Shown piece after piece: positions 24,298 to 36,741 of a stretch of 64,000 nucleotides of DNA. The translations under genes and the position numbers were made by a program. Each line of letters begins with the position of its first letter. Positions within the stretch are counted from its first letter, which is position 1. Origin of the DNA: Labia minor (Eukaryota > Arthropoda > Insecta > Dermaptera > Spongiphoridae); the NCBI GenBank assembly GCA_963082975.1, contig OY720346.1, positions 33,040,720 to 33,104,719 of the forward strand, in the 5' to 3' direction. The notes under the pieces are model-generated. The model saw nothing but the letters and a program-made list of their open reading frames with translations. It was not told where the DNA came from and did not search any database.

Positions 24298-25738
24298 GTA
24301 CTATTAAGGTGTAAAAATGCAATAATTAAAATATATAATTAAAATAATAATAAATTAACTAATTACATTTCTCAAAAAATTTAATATTTAACCTACTATA
24401 GTTTCTTGACTACGGCACATAATATAACTACATATATCTAATTCATTGGGTTGACGAAATTACCCGATATTGAGTGATTCCCCAGGACTCAGTTAATATT
24501 GATTTTCAAATCAAAGTTAGAAAGAAACTATTTAGAGAAAACCTCGTTAGAAAATTATTTCTTACTTGAAATATCATAAAATTCATATATAAAATTGTAT
24601 ATAAAAATATTTTCTAATTATTTTGAAGAAACAGCCCAAAATCACATGACTAATGAAAGACGGTGTAACTGAGTAAATACCTTAGACTAAATATACATTT
24701 TTAATTTTTTCTTTAGTCTAACCTAAACAAAGTTTTTTTTAGAGTTATGTATTGTTAAGTTAAAATTTTTGAATTTTATTTTTTCTGGTCAAAAACATAT
24801 AAATTTTCTTTTCTATAGTTTCTTAATAATGAATTATGTGTTTTATTAATATTATTTATTCACTCATATATTCATTCATCGAAGAAATTTGAGACAAAGT
24901 TATATGAAAAAAGTAAATTAATGTTCCATGTGATGAGAGCCAAGAACTAGAAGGGGTTTTCATACACACATAATATAAATTAAAGCATGAATAAGATTGG
25001 AAGAATTTGTGATTGTGAACAAGAATCCGGAAAAACGAAAGTAGTCTAAAAATTAAAAAAAAAAAAAAATTATTAAAAATATATAGAAAGGAAATTAATG
25101 ATCCTGAATGTCAAAAGATCTTACTGAATTTTAAAATAATCCTATATTAAATTATCATCAATAAATCAATATTTTCAAACTAAAATGGTAGAGTATTTAT
25201 TTGATTTATATCCTAGAAATGAATTACGTAATTGAAAAATGTATAAATAAACAATATATATATATATATAACGATATACTAATTAAACCATATTGGCGAA
25301 TGGAATTTTCGTATTTATCCAATCTAAGCTCTAATAATAGAAGGAAATGTTTTTTCATAGCGATTCAGCTGTTCGAAAATAGATAAGATAAAAAATAAAC
25401 AAACATGGCAATCTTTTATAATCATTGCAAATGCCAATACATACACAATCACAAATGAATAAAAAAAAACATGAATAATAATAACATTTAAGATTTAACA
25501 ATATAACTAACAAGAATTTTTATTAATATATTATTAATATTATTATTTTTAACAAAATAAATTATAATTTATTTATATTGATACAAAATTAAAAGAAAAT
25601 AATTTTAATTTATTAGATAATAATAATTCGTTTATCAGTCATATATAATGATATATTTTTAAAGCATAGAAAATAGAAAAGATATAATTTAATATAAAAA
25701 ATAAAATAAATGTTTACTAAATATTTTAAAAGAAAATA
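24298..25738. other. AT-rich intronic stretch
   Basis: I see no gene or defined element. A small AT microsatellite lies at about 25255-25270. Confidence 0.5.
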
Positions 25739-26008
25739 TTGAGTATATATATACAAAAAAAAACACAATTACAAAACATAACAAGAGAAATAAGGAAATT
25801 AAAATGGAAATGGGCAGGTCACATTAGCAAGGTTAAACGTCGAAAGATGGACGAAGGTAGTGACGGAATGGTGGCCTATCGATGGAAAAAGAAAACAAGA
25901 CAACACAAGAGACTGTTCGACGATATTAAGAAATTAGCGGGAAACAAGTGGGGAAGAACTGCCAGAAAAAGAAAAATTTTGAAAGAAATGGGAGAGGTCT
26001 ATGCCTAA
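25739..26008 (+). pseudogene. LINE (jockey/RTE-type) ORF C-terminus
   Basis: The open frame ends at 26006-26008 and reads REIRKLKWKWAGHISKVKRR, then KKKTRQHKRLFDDIKKLAGN and KWGRTARKRKILKEMGEVYA. The pattern W-x-W-A-G-H-I-x-x-x-x-x-x-R, then D-D-I-x-K-x-A-G-x-x-W-x-x-x-A-x-x-R, is the standard end of LINE endonuclease-reverse transcriptase proteins. The reverse transcriptase core is absent, so the insertion is 5'-truncated. It has no internal stop across about 80 codons, so it is younger than the other LINE pieces here. Confidence 0.85.
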
Positions 26009-26181
26009 AACCGGCCTGATAAATAATTGTTATTTTTTTAATTGTATTATATGTAAATATTAAAAAAACGTATCATAAACATGACTAAATAGATAAATAA
26101 AATAAAGTATTTTAAAAGTTGTAAAACTTATATGATTTAATATAAAGATTTTTGTTTTAATTTTAATTCAGAGGTATATAG

Positions 26182-26464
26182 CAGGGGTTCTTAAACTCTG
26201 GGGGTCGCGAGACTACTTAAAGGGGGGCGCAAAGATCTGATACTTTTGAATCATTATAAATAAAATTTTAAAATTATTAAATTATATATATGTGAAATGA
26301 ATGGGTATGTATTCTTTAATCCTTATTTTATTTACATTGTAAAATAGTGCGATATTACATCTACATCTACGGTTAATATATATTTCATTATATGGAGGAG
26401 GGGGTCGTTTAAAATTTCCTAAGCTCGAAGGGGGTCTCTATATAAAAAAGTTTAAGAAGCCCTG
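26182..26464. mobile_element. hAT-type MITE with near-exact target duplication
   Basis: The ends are CAGGGGTTCTTAAACTCTGG (left) and CAGGGCTTCTTAAACTTTTT (right, read inward). The flanks GTATATAG (26174-26181) and TTATATAG (26465-26472) agree at 7 of 8 positions. Length is 283 bp and it is non-coding. Confidence 0.87.
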
Positions 26465-26496
26465 TTATATAGCAATATATTCTGTTCTCTGTTTTT

Positions 26497-26900
26497 AATA
26501 TCTCGCCAGAGATAGTATTGCGACTACGAAAATTTTCGATGTTGAGATTTTGATGTTTTTATACGTTTTGATTTTTTTTCCTCTAAAGTGACCGTAAAAA
26601 TAAAGATATATGTTTGATAATTTTTCACATGATTAATAATTGTATAAAACTGCTATATATAGAATTTCAGCTTGATTGAATCGCTGAAAGTACCAGAATT
26701 AATTTTTTAACACTGCAAATTTCATGCGCCAACACGTGACGTGGTGCCATCAACAAAAAGCCAAACATGCGCTGCTTTAATAAATATTCTCTATTAATTT
26801 TAATTTATAATTTATAATTAATTAAATTTAATTTAAATATAATATATTATGTTATTTAATCCAATTCAAATTGCGGGATAGTCGAGTGGAGACACTCCAA
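26497..26900 (+). mobile_element. Helentron/HINE-like element, family A copy 4, internally deleted
   Basis: The 5' end (AATATCTCGCCAGAGATAGT) and 3' hairpin (GAGTGGAGACACTCCAA) are present. The ~199 bp holding the microsatellite and core motif is missing. The junction sits exactly at ACGTTTTGA, which occurs twice in intact copies (17380-17388 and 17579-17587). The loss was thus probably a deletion between direct repeats. Confidence 0.85.
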
Positions 26901-26940
26901 CTAATTCTTTATGAGATACCCAGATTATTATTTAGAAAAT

Positions 26941-27576
26941 AAGTTGACCTGTGGCCAGGTCCGAACCGACCGACGGTTTGAAGTAAATTAATTTCCAGCT
27001 ACAGAAACAATTTCAAATAATTTTAATATATCTATTAATGTAATAAAAAACATATAGGCATATAACATAAATATTTTTAATTTTATTTTATTTATAATAT
27101 ATGTATATATTTATATGTAAGACCAGGCTGTGACGTCATGAATGGCTGGATGACGTCATATAATTTTAAATCAAGAAAAAACTAATAAATATGATTTTCC
27201 CGAGGATAAAACCAATACAAAGTGCATGATTCGTGGTGATATATAAAAAATCTCCTCATGTGAAATTTGGTGTGAAAATAACCCTTTCCTTCCTATTGTC
27301 GATCGCTAATACTACTACTTCCGGTTCATGGATTTGCACCAAAAGTTGATCAATTCATCCCACTGATGCATTAAGTAAATATACCAAATTTCATCAAAAT
27401 CGGTTGAGCCGTTCAGGCTGTACACATCTATACGGACGGACAGACGGACAGACATCATGCTAGAAATACTTTTTTCTGTTTAGAAAATGCATGATTCGTG
27501 GAGATATGTAAAAATCTCCACATGTGAAATTTGGTGTGAAAACAATACCTCCCTTACTATCGTCGGTCGGTAAAAA
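26941..27576 (-). mobile_element. Helentron/HINE-like element, family B copy
   Basis: On the minus strand the 5' end (at 27576) is TTTTTACCGACCGACGATAG. The 3' end has CGTCGGTCGG followed by the GACCTG/CAGGTC hairpin (6-bp stem) near 26945-26960. The interior holds a GGAC/GACA minisatellite (about 27433-27456), the motif GATTTTGATGAAATTTGGTA on the minus strand, and two TGACGTCA sites at about 27131 and 27153. An extra direct repeat of the 5' region (about 27225-27290 and 27486-27570) suggests a partial internal duplication. Confidence 0.8.
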
Positions 27577-28366
27577 TAGTGTTCAAAAATTGCACGATAT
27601 TGTAAAGAAGCATCGTTACCTAATTTGATAAAAGAAACTAGGCTTTTGTATTGTGGAATATTTATAGTATGATGATACCTTTAATATTTATTGTTTTTTC
27701 CAATTTATTTTTACTAACCAAACACTCTGAATATTGGATAAAATAAAACATTACGATCATCAGATATAAACTGATTCTTTATTTATATAGGAATGCAGAC
27801 AATATATTTTTTTCTTAAGTTTAACAAAATACCAATACTAATTAGAATAATATGATTTCAAACAAAATAAATTAAAGAGCATTCTAAAAGATAATCAATA
27901 TATTAAAAAAAATAATATTTTTATTTTAAGAATTTTTAGTTATAATTAATGATATAAAAATAATAAAACAATAAATAAATAATGATGACAAAATATTTAC
28001 TAATTATAATAAAATGTTAGATTATAGAATTCGTTTTGAGAATTAGTTTTTTCTCAATCAGAGATGGGAATTCATTCATTGGTTAAATCAATATTGTTTA
28101 ACGAAAATAATATAAAAAGAGAAGATTATATATATGTATATATATATATATACATAATTTAATTAAAAAATATTATCGATATTTATAATAAATTGTGTTG
28201 TGAACTTGAAAATGAAAATCTGTGAACCTAATCAAAAAACATTTTTATTTTTTTTTTTCAATTTAAAAAAAATCGTAAAGAAAATTGATTAGATAGTTTA
28301 TTTTATTTTTTAATTTGTCTTTTTAATCTTGTTTTTTATTGAGTTTTAATAGAAAGTTTTTAATTA

Positions 28367-28376
<10 letters not shown>

Positions 28377-28426
<50 letters not shown>
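28377..28426. repeat. AT dinucleotide microsatellite, about 25 units
   Basis: The longest pure AT run in the window, uninterrupted for about 50 bp. Confidence 0.95.
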
Positions 28427-28428
<2 letters not shown>

Positions 28429-29308
28429 AATCAAAATTAAATAGATAATCTATTCGATTTAAATCTGGTAATATGTAATTCTTATATCATTATATGTTAT
28501 GTTTTACCTTGAAACTTGACAGAATCAATCATGGAAAAAAGAATTTAATTTGCTTGACATCTTTTAAAAAAGATTAATAATCAATTAAATATTTTATTAT
28601 TTAATGAGCTATTGATGTTTATTTGTAATAAACATCTATAGATATATATTTGGTTCACTGAGATACATATATTGTTTTAGAAATATTGCGGATATGTCCG
28701 GGGAATTAATTAAATTGATTCTACCGATTATTATGAATATTTTCCATTCTACTTTTCTTATCTTATAAGTACCTAAGTTTGTAAATAGCATCAATCATGT
28801 TATTTGATTAAAAATCCAGAATTTTTTTTTTTTTTTTTTTGAATAAAATCCTCGTTAAGAATTTATTTAAAGCCCCACGCCTTTATCAGTACTTCAGCAC
28901 ATTCTTCTATACATGTTCGATAATATAATAATATGAATAATAAATTTAGCAATTCCCACCCAGAATTATTCAAATCTATAAATTTCTATTTGTAATATGC
29001 AAATATTTAAATTATTTAATTTATTCTTAAAGTTCTCATTTTATTTAATTTAATAAAATTATTAGATCCTATTTAAATATTTTAATTGAAATTTTCTTTA
29101 ATTAATTATCATTTTAAATAAATATTAATTAAAAAAAAATCAATTGTTTTTAAAAAATCAAATTATCAGATTGTAGTGGGGTCTAACTCCGTTTTTAATT
29201 TTTTTTCTGTTATCATGTTTACATGTACAACTTCATGTTAGTAATTAGTGAAGTATTTCAGTTTGTTTATATTCCATATATATATTTATAATTTTCTATA
29301 AGACATCA

Positions 29309-29522
29309 ATGAATGAGAATGAAAATTTTCAAGTCCTGAATTTATTACCACGTCGAGGTAGACCAACCGAAAATTTTGAATTGACACCACTCTATAAAAA
29401 TATCAGACCAATTACAACAGCAAAATTCAAGGGCATGATTGACCTATTACGATATACTTATAGCATCGGAGCATCATGATTTCTTCAAATCCCTTTCACA
29501 CGTGCAAAATGTAAATGAATAG
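29309..29522 (+). pseudogene. transposon-encoded protein tail, frameshifted
   Basis: From ATG at 29309 the frame reads through LLPRRGRPTENFELTPLYKN and AKFKGMIDLLRYTYSIGAS to a stop. Shifting frame there continues as EHHDFFKSLSHVQNVNE and a second stop. The two pieces together resemble the RRGRP ... P-L-Y ... D-L-L-K-Y-I-P ... H-x-F-Y tail that I associate with repeated transposon proteins in invertebrate genomes. I cannot name the superfamily. A single-base-type frameshift breaks it. Confidence 0.5.
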
Positions 29523-30556
29523 TAAATTGTTTTGTAAAAAAAATTTTTGTTTGTAATTTTGTATGTTCTGTAATTAAAATAGTTATGAATCGCATAAATT
29601 ATGTTTTCTAAGTGTTTTAAAAATATATAAAATAAATTCAGTATTGTTTTTTTCAATTTGAATCATTTTAAATTATGTTGAATGGACTTGTGGGCACCTT
29701 CAAGTTTTATAATGAATCTGATTGTTAATTTTGAAAGTGGCTTAACTCCATTCTTGATTAGAAAACGTAAATTATTCACTTAATAATTGCCACTATTTTA
29801 ATAGGAACTATAAATTTAACAGCCTTGGATACACTTAACTAGGATCCTATAAGTATATTTTTAAATTCATTGAAACGTAAACCCTTAAATACCTCGATTT
29901 GAAGATAAATGAAGATCGACCACTTTCAAAATAAACGGTTCATATATTAAGTTAACAATATTTTACCAAGCCATTTTGAATCATCCTGTTTTGAGTTGGA
30001 TAGTTATTGAAAACTTTCATTAAGAAAAAAAACAAATAAATAGATTTTTCCCATATATATATATATATATATAAATACAGAGTGATTTTTCACTTCCAAA
30101 ACTCCTTAATAGATTTCATAAACTGCGCACAATTTCCAAAATAAGAAATGTACCCATATATTTATACAATTTATCGTAATAAGGTGATATATACTAGTAG
30201 TATATATATATACTAATAGTATATGAGTATATAAGTACTATAGTAATTATTAAATCAAATATATCTTAATAATATATTATAATATAACTTATTTTATACT
30301 GAAGAATCAATTTGTATATTTCAGAATGTATTTATTTATTTGTTAATAATAATAATAAAATTTGAAATTTGGTATAAGAGTATTCTGTTTTAAAAAAATA
30401 ACGAAATAATCATAATAGTTAAGTTGTTATATTTTATTTAACAACCTTTTAAAAAGTTAAAATAAAAATTAAACAAAGATTATTAATATGCTATATAGTT
30501 TTGACTAGGAGTCTTTAACCTTTTATGATTTAGCATTGTAGATAAATACCAAAGTA

Positions 30557-30628
30557 CGAGGGTCATCCAATAAGTAAATCGTTTTTGAGCTATAGCCATT
30601 TGTCTCTGTATTTAATGAATGTTCCTCG
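30557..30628. mobile_element. minimal mariner MITE
   Basis: TA-bounded inverted ends CGAGGGTCATCCAATAAGTA (left) and CGAGGAACATTCATTAAATA (right, read inward) leave a 72-bp element with almost no interior. The ends resemble those of mariner elements. Confidence 0.65.
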
Positions 30629-31059
30629 TATATGAATAATTCTAATAATACAAATAAACTGTAAAAATTTAATCTGTGTAGTAATAATTTACAAAGAATT
30701 ATATATAAATATAGTTAGTTGGTCATCCATGGCCTAGAAGCCTAGACCTAAATTTTTCTTTATAATATTTATTAGTATCAAAGTTCATTATCCATTTTCA
30801 GCTCTGAATCTTTGAATATATATATATATAAAGTTTATAGATATTTTAAATAAAATTTTAAACATTTAAAGTAGTATTTTTAAAATTTCTATTTAGTAAG
30901 TAAAAAAAAAATGTGGAAAATTAATAATATAAATCCTATATCCATTAAAAATTTTATGGAAATTTTACAAATTTCAACGAATAATTTTTAGTGATGTTAA
31001 TGCTATGAGGGGTCATAATAATAAAAATAATAAAAATGAAATTTTCAATACAAAATATA

Positions 31060-31247
31060 TTCATGGCTGAGAATGCATTATTCTTTATGCATATGGCAAG
31101 CTAAGCCTCGTGCAGCCATCCCTATTCGTCCCCGAAAATGTCTTCCATGCATTTCCATATAGTATAGTTAGAATTATAAAATTAAGAATGATATTGATGA
31201 ATGGGTTTGATAGTTAGCTAGGGTTGTTGTGCGAAATGAAGGAAGAA
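31060..31247 (+). repeat. dispersed repeat segment, inverted partner at 33836-33950
   Basis: On the complementary strand the order is CATTTCGCACAACAACCCTA, then TAACTATACTATATGGAAAT, then AAAGAATAATGCA. The same order appears in the plus strand at 33836-33950, minus about 70 bp between two ATGCAT sites. It is GC-richer than its surroundings and of unknown origin. Confidence 0.65.
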
Positions 31248-31289
31248 AGATTAGTGAGATTGTTTATGGAAGAAACCAATTGGAAAACT

Positions 31290-31440
31290 ACCAGTTCAAA
31301 AATGAGGTGGGAAGATAATATAATAATAGAATATTAGATTTGAGAGGGAATTAGGATGGATCATAAATTGGATGGATGTGGGTGGCTCAGACTACGAATA
31401 GTTAGAGGAATGTGGTTGTTAAAGTTTACTTTCAAGTTTA
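31290..31440 (+). pseudogene. LINE C-terminal fragment
   Basis: Pieces in two frames read MRWEDNI, then ELGMDHKLDGCGWLRLRIVR. This fits the R-W-x-D-x-I ... D-L-R-E-L-G ... W-R-x-L tail of LINE proteins after frameshift decay. Confidence 0.5.
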
Positions 31441-31548
31441 GTATTCTTTGAGATAATTCTTGAGAGGATAAATTTAAATAAATGATATACGAAAAGTATT
31501 AAGTACGAAAGTTTTTTTTTCCGATCTATTGTAATTCATTCAATAATT

Positions 31549-31720
31549 TAATTCATTTTCAGAAATTTGAAAATTAGGAACAACGTTTTACCAATATAAT
31601 ACAATCAACAATTCAATTTAATATTTAATAATTTTTTTATAAAATAAATTTTACGATAAATTTTATAATACAAATACATTGCCGTTGTGTTCTCAATTTA
31701 AATAAAATAAAAATATTTAC
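31549..31720 (+). repeat. AT-rich direct repeat, partner at 33966-34130
   Basis: The run from CAGAAATTTGAAAATTAGGA through TACGATAAATTTTATAATA to ATACATTGCC is nearly identical in both places over about 150 bp, in the same orientation. Confidence 0.85.
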
Positions 31721-32318
31721 GAGTATTATAATTCTTCGTGATTATAGAAATTAAATAGTTTTGTATAATATATTTTGAACATCTAAGTACTATATAATAA
31801 TTGAAAACAATGATCTGAAAGATTAATGTGATTTTTTTTACTTTTGATAAGATAATTTAACAAGATAATATAATAAAAATTCATATTTACATTTAATTTA
31901 TATGTACAAAGAATATTTAATTTTTAAAGAGATTTATATTATTAAATACATATTTATAAACAGTAAAATATATTATGTTATCACATATAGTAGTAACTAA
32001 AATATAGAGATTAATTAATATTTGATTTGTATTAAATATATATTATACATATTTTATCTCAACACACACATATTCTCTCTTTCAATGTTTGCATCTGGTA
32101 TATATTTTCAAATTAAAAAAAAACTCCTTTGATGAACACATGAAATGAAATGGATTCATTTATATAACGAAAATTAAACAATTATTAAATATTTATTTAA
32201 GGGAGTTAGGTAATTTTAAAAATTAGAAAATATTATAAGTATAAAAATACCAATACTAATAAAAGCGAAAATTATGAAATAATCGATAAACCAAAAACAA
32301 ATTTCTGATTTTCGTTTA

Positions 32319-32927
32319 TTACTATCTCGTAAGAGATAGTATTGCGATCACGAAAATTTTCGATGTTGAGATTTTGATGTTTTTATACGTTTTGAAGGTT
32401 CCTGAATCATTTTCACTAAGGTTGAGAAAAATGTCTCTGTGTGTGTGTATGTGTGTGTGTGTGTGTATGTATGTAGACAAGATTACGCAAAAACGGTTTG
32501 AGCTAGAATGATGAAATTTGGTACATGGACATTATTCAAAATTCATAGTTTTCTATCAACTTTTGAGAAATGTAGCTCAACCGGAAGAGGGTCATTACCT
32601 ACAACGTTTTGATTTTTTTTCCTCTAAAGTGACCGTTAAAATAAAAATATATGTTTGATAATTTTTCACATGATTAATAATTGTATAAAACTGCTATATA
32701 TAGAATTTCAGCTTGATTGAATTGCTGAAAGTACCAGAATTAATTTTTTAATACTGCAAATCTCAAGCGCCAACACGTGCCATGGTGCCATCAATAAAAA
32801 GCCAAACATGCGCTGGTTTAATATTTATTATTTATAATTTATAATTAATTAAATTTAATTTAAATATAATATATTATGTTATTTAATCCAATTCAAATTG
32901 CGAGATAGTCGAGTGGAGACACTCCAG
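32319..32927 (+). mobile_element. Helentron/HINE-like element, family A copy 5
   Basis: A full copy with an expanded, interrupted GT microsatellite at about 32436-32474. All landmarks are intact: the 5' hairpin, the core GATGAAATTTGGTACATGG, CGAGATAGT and GAGTGGAGACACTCCAG. It has AAGCGCCAACACG where other copies have ACGCGCC. Confidence 0.85.
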
Positions 32928-33309
32928 CTTATTTTACAATAAAATTTGTTAAAAAAAAATTAGAAAATTAAATTAAATTTCTTATATACAAATATTGCGG
33001 TTGAGAGTTAAAAATGTTCACCCTAATATAAATAAAACTTAATAATGGGGCATAAGGAAACTAGTATAGAGGTCATAAAAGGTTTTTAGTAAAAAAAAAA
33101 AATTTAAAATAAATTTGCGATATGAAAAAAAATCTATTAATATTGTAATTAAATACCTATATTTATATTATATATAAACTAAATATTAAAATTATATAAA
33201 ATTACTAAATTATATAAATTTCAATGTAAAAAGATAGCTAGATTAAATTGTTATCAAAGTATGTGTACATATATGGATGTGTGTGTGTGTTTGAATAAAG
33301 TGACTGGAT

Positions 33310-33422
33310 AGCCGGGTGAGAGGATTAGCATCGGATGATCATAGCATGGAGAGAGAAGGGCAGAGTGGGGTGGAGGGGAGAGAAGGGCGTGTGGATCTTC
33401 TGGGGCGAATAAACATTCGCCT
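33310..33422. other. GC-richer purine island with small hairpin
   Basis: A G/A-rich block (many GAGAG and GGGGTGG) ends in GGCGAATAAACATTCGCC, a perfect 7-bp stem with a 4-nt loop. No coding potential or known element was recognised. Confidence 0.3.
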
Positions 33423-33835
33423 ATATTTAAAATATCAAATTAAAATAAAAAGAAACGTACTATACTTGATACAAAATTCTTTATAAATTGAATAACATTA
33501 TCAATGTTATAAATAAATGTTTCATAAGTATTTATTATAATAAATAATCAAGAAAATAAGTATAGGAACAGAGAGGGGAGGGATATGAAAGTTATTTTTG
33601 TTAAAAAAAACTCAAGACATGCGAATCAAAAAGATGAGTTTCTAAAATTAAAAAAATTATAAATAATCTATATAATAGAATAATTATATCTACTATTTTA
33701 CGAGCAAAAATTACATTTACAAGCCCAATTATAGTATTAAAGAAGATTTTTGAGCTCAAGAATCGATATGTATATTTCTCATCTTCAGACGAAAAATCAT
33801 TTTATTCGTTTTTTTTTCCCATAAATTAATTAATT

Positions 33836-33950
33836 AATCCTTCATTTCGAACAACAACCCGAGCTAACTGTAAAACCCATTCAACATAACCATCCTTAAT
33901 TTCTAACTATACCATATGAAAATGCATAAAGAATGATGCAATCTCCGCCA
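33836..33950 (-). repeat. inverted, shortened copy of 31060-31247
   Basis: It reads CCTTCATTTCGAACAACAAC, then TAACTATACCATATGAAAAT, GCATAAAGAATGATGCA. It corresponds to the reverse complement of 31060-31247 with an internal deletion at ATGCAT. It lies directly before the direct repeat at 33966. Confidence 0.65.
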
Positions 33951-33965
33951 TTCCTTCAATAATAT

Positions 33966-34130
33966 CATTCATTTACAGAAATTTGAAAATTAGGAACAAC
34001 GTTTCACCAATATAATACAATCAATAATTCAATTTAATATTTAATAATTTTTTTATAAAATAAATTTTACGATAAATTTTATAATAGAAATACATTGCCA
34101 AATTGTAATCTCAATTTATATAAAATAAAA
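33966..34130 (+). repeat. second copy of the 31549-31720 repeat
   Basis: About 150 bp nearly identical to 31549-31720 with a handful of substitutions, then diverging after ATACATTGCC. Confidence 0.85.
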
Positions 34131-36741
34131 AGCAGAAAATATAAAAATGTTTTTTTGTTGTTCATTTTAGAATATTGTTATAATAAAATTACGTTTTTGT
34201 TTTCATTTATTTATAAAATATTCTTTAAAGGGAAACTTTGGGAACGAAATAAAAATATGCCATTGGTCATTACCTAGTTTTAAAATATGTTATAAAAAAT
34301 TGCATGCACACAAACTATTAGTTCGGATAGATTTGTATAGTAAATATATATTCATATTTTTGGAGTTACCTTTAGAGTTACCTATAGAGATATTATTATT
34401 ATTATAGTATTTTCGTTGAGAGGAATTTGATATAAAAGTTTAGTCATTATAGACATTCGTGATTTGGTAAAATAATTCATAAGAGAGTGGATAAATTTAA
34501 ACATCCTTTTTTAACATATTTATACTATAATTAATTTACTAAGTAATTTATGAATATTCGGATTTTATAGAAGTGGAATTTATTTTCATAAAATCTCCTT
34601 TATATATAAACATTGAACTATTTATTAAACGAATTATATATAAAATAAAAATAATCATTAACTTAAATCAAAAATGGAAATGTTTTGTTTTTATTTTTTC
34701 AAAGAAATTTAAATCTACATAATAAAAAGATTTAAATAGTGAACTACTACTTTATAAAACATTTCAATGGTTCTTTTTCATTTATTTATATGTTGGAGAC
34801 AAAAGAAAGGCAAAAGAAGTGAAAATTTCTCATTTTATATTACAAGAGGGTGAATAAATAAAGTATATTAGGTAGATAAGTATTAAAAGAGTACAAAAAT
34901 GTTAAGAAAGAGGGGGATGAACATGGTGGCAATCGTTCTTTTAAAATTGATTGATTGAATTGGTAGTCGAGAGCACTGTATAGTATAATATTTATTTATT
35001 CATTACTCAATTATTTAATAAATTGTATATAAATTATCAAGTTCTTGATAAGGTCCTTGAATTGGATCAATCAATCGATAAAAGAGAAAGAGTATATCTT
35101 TATTAAGAATTATCGAATAGATAAATATAAGAAAATAAGAAAATTAAATCTTTTTTTGGTTTATCAATACTAGAACACCACCCACCACATGTAGATGTTC
35201 AATCATTAAACAGGAAAATCAAAAAAATTTAACTAATTTATCTGTCATAAGACAAAAATAAAAAGATAATCCTTTCTTAAAATAAAAATAAAAAATCTTA
35301 AAAAATTCAAAGATATCATTTAAATAAAAAGGTACATTTTATAAATTATCTTTTTTAGATTAAATATATTTAGATAAATATATATATATATATATATAAT
35401 TATTTACATTCACTTCTATAAAATTCGCATAAAAGTGCTTAAACGAGTCATGCAAAGTTTCAGTATTCGCTTCCAGAAATTAGTAGTTAGCATGTAGTAT
35501 CATCTAATCTATGCATTAATTTTAGATATTTAAATTTTTATTATAACACTTAAAGGCATTTGGTAGTTTTTTTTCATTTTTGAGAATAATAAAGGTATTT
35601 TTTTTTTATATAACACTTTTTAACACAAATTTTCCTATGTCACCCAATGACAAAATAAAAGCAGAATTATAGATAGAAAGCCATGCACAGTTCTGGATGA
35701 TGATGACAATCAAGAAAAAACCTAAGACATGGGTGGGGAATTTCGAAAAATTAGTGGAAAATGTGAAGAGGGCTATGAACAAGTATATATATATAAAAGC
35801 GAAAGAAATTTTACTATTAATAATAATAAATGCAGATTGAATTTATTTATCAAAAAAATAAATTAAGAAAATAGTTTTCGAAAGATAATAAAGATACTTT
35901 ATTAACTAAATTAAAATAAAATTGAAAGAAAAGTAAATTTAAAAAATAAAAATGAAAGCTTGAACAGGATATTTGAATTCATTTTGAATGTGATAATCCA
36001 TTGAGGAAAGAGATTAGATGAACACATCTATAGGGTTTCATACATTGCTCAATATTCAACTACAAGTCATTTATATATTTATTTAATTCTACAAAAAGGA
36101 AAAATAAGTTTGGTGTTGAGACCCATGATAACATAAAAAAGTTATTAATAGTAATAATGATTTATTAGACATTTAATAATTTCTAATATTTAGAACCAAA
36201 TTGAATATTTAGATTATACATTAAATCAACCCTAAGGTAAAGATTTTGTGGGTGTGAATTTGTGTTACTAAGATTATAAATCAAATTTCATTATCAAATT
36301 TGGTATTAATTCAATTCAGTTTCGTAATATAAGCCCATTTTAATATTTCCATTCCTTTGCTATTCTTTTTTATTTAATTTTTTAAATTATAAACTTTGTA
36401 AAATTTAAATTTGAACCACTGGATAAAATCTAAAAGTTTTAGTTCAGGTTATTATATAAAATATAATATATGAAATGAGATGAGGTGACTAAGAGATACT
36501 TAAAAGAGTATAATATTCCTTAAGTTAATTTTTAAATATTCGTATTTAAAGCTACTAGCATGCTAATAATATATATTTTAAAAGACCTTTTTAATATAAT
36601 CTATTCTATGTATATTGATTGAAAAAGCTAAATGCCATGCATGTCACAATGTATAAGCAACAAGTTACGATTGGTTTTTAAGAGGGCGAATGGAAGGAAA
36701 GTATGTTCCTCCGACCCACCCCCATTAAACTTTAGGCTCAC
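34131..36741. other. AT-rich intronic stretch
   Basis: No element with definable ends was seen. A 48-codon plus-strand frame at about 35697-35843 (KTWVGNFEKLVENVKRAMNK in the middle) stands out by composition, but matches nothing I know. Confidence 0.45.

Larger units (their letters stand above)
8900..36741 (-). other. Skywalker-type gene, intron between coding exons 1 and 2
   Basis: The intron is about 27.8 kb. It has GTGAGC at its 5' end (36736-36741) and TTTCAG at its 3' end (minus strand). Its content is AT-rich filler plus most of the repeats annotated here: five family A or B elements, several hAT and mariner elements, family C copies and LINE fragments. No other gene was recognised within it. 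Confidence 0.85.
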
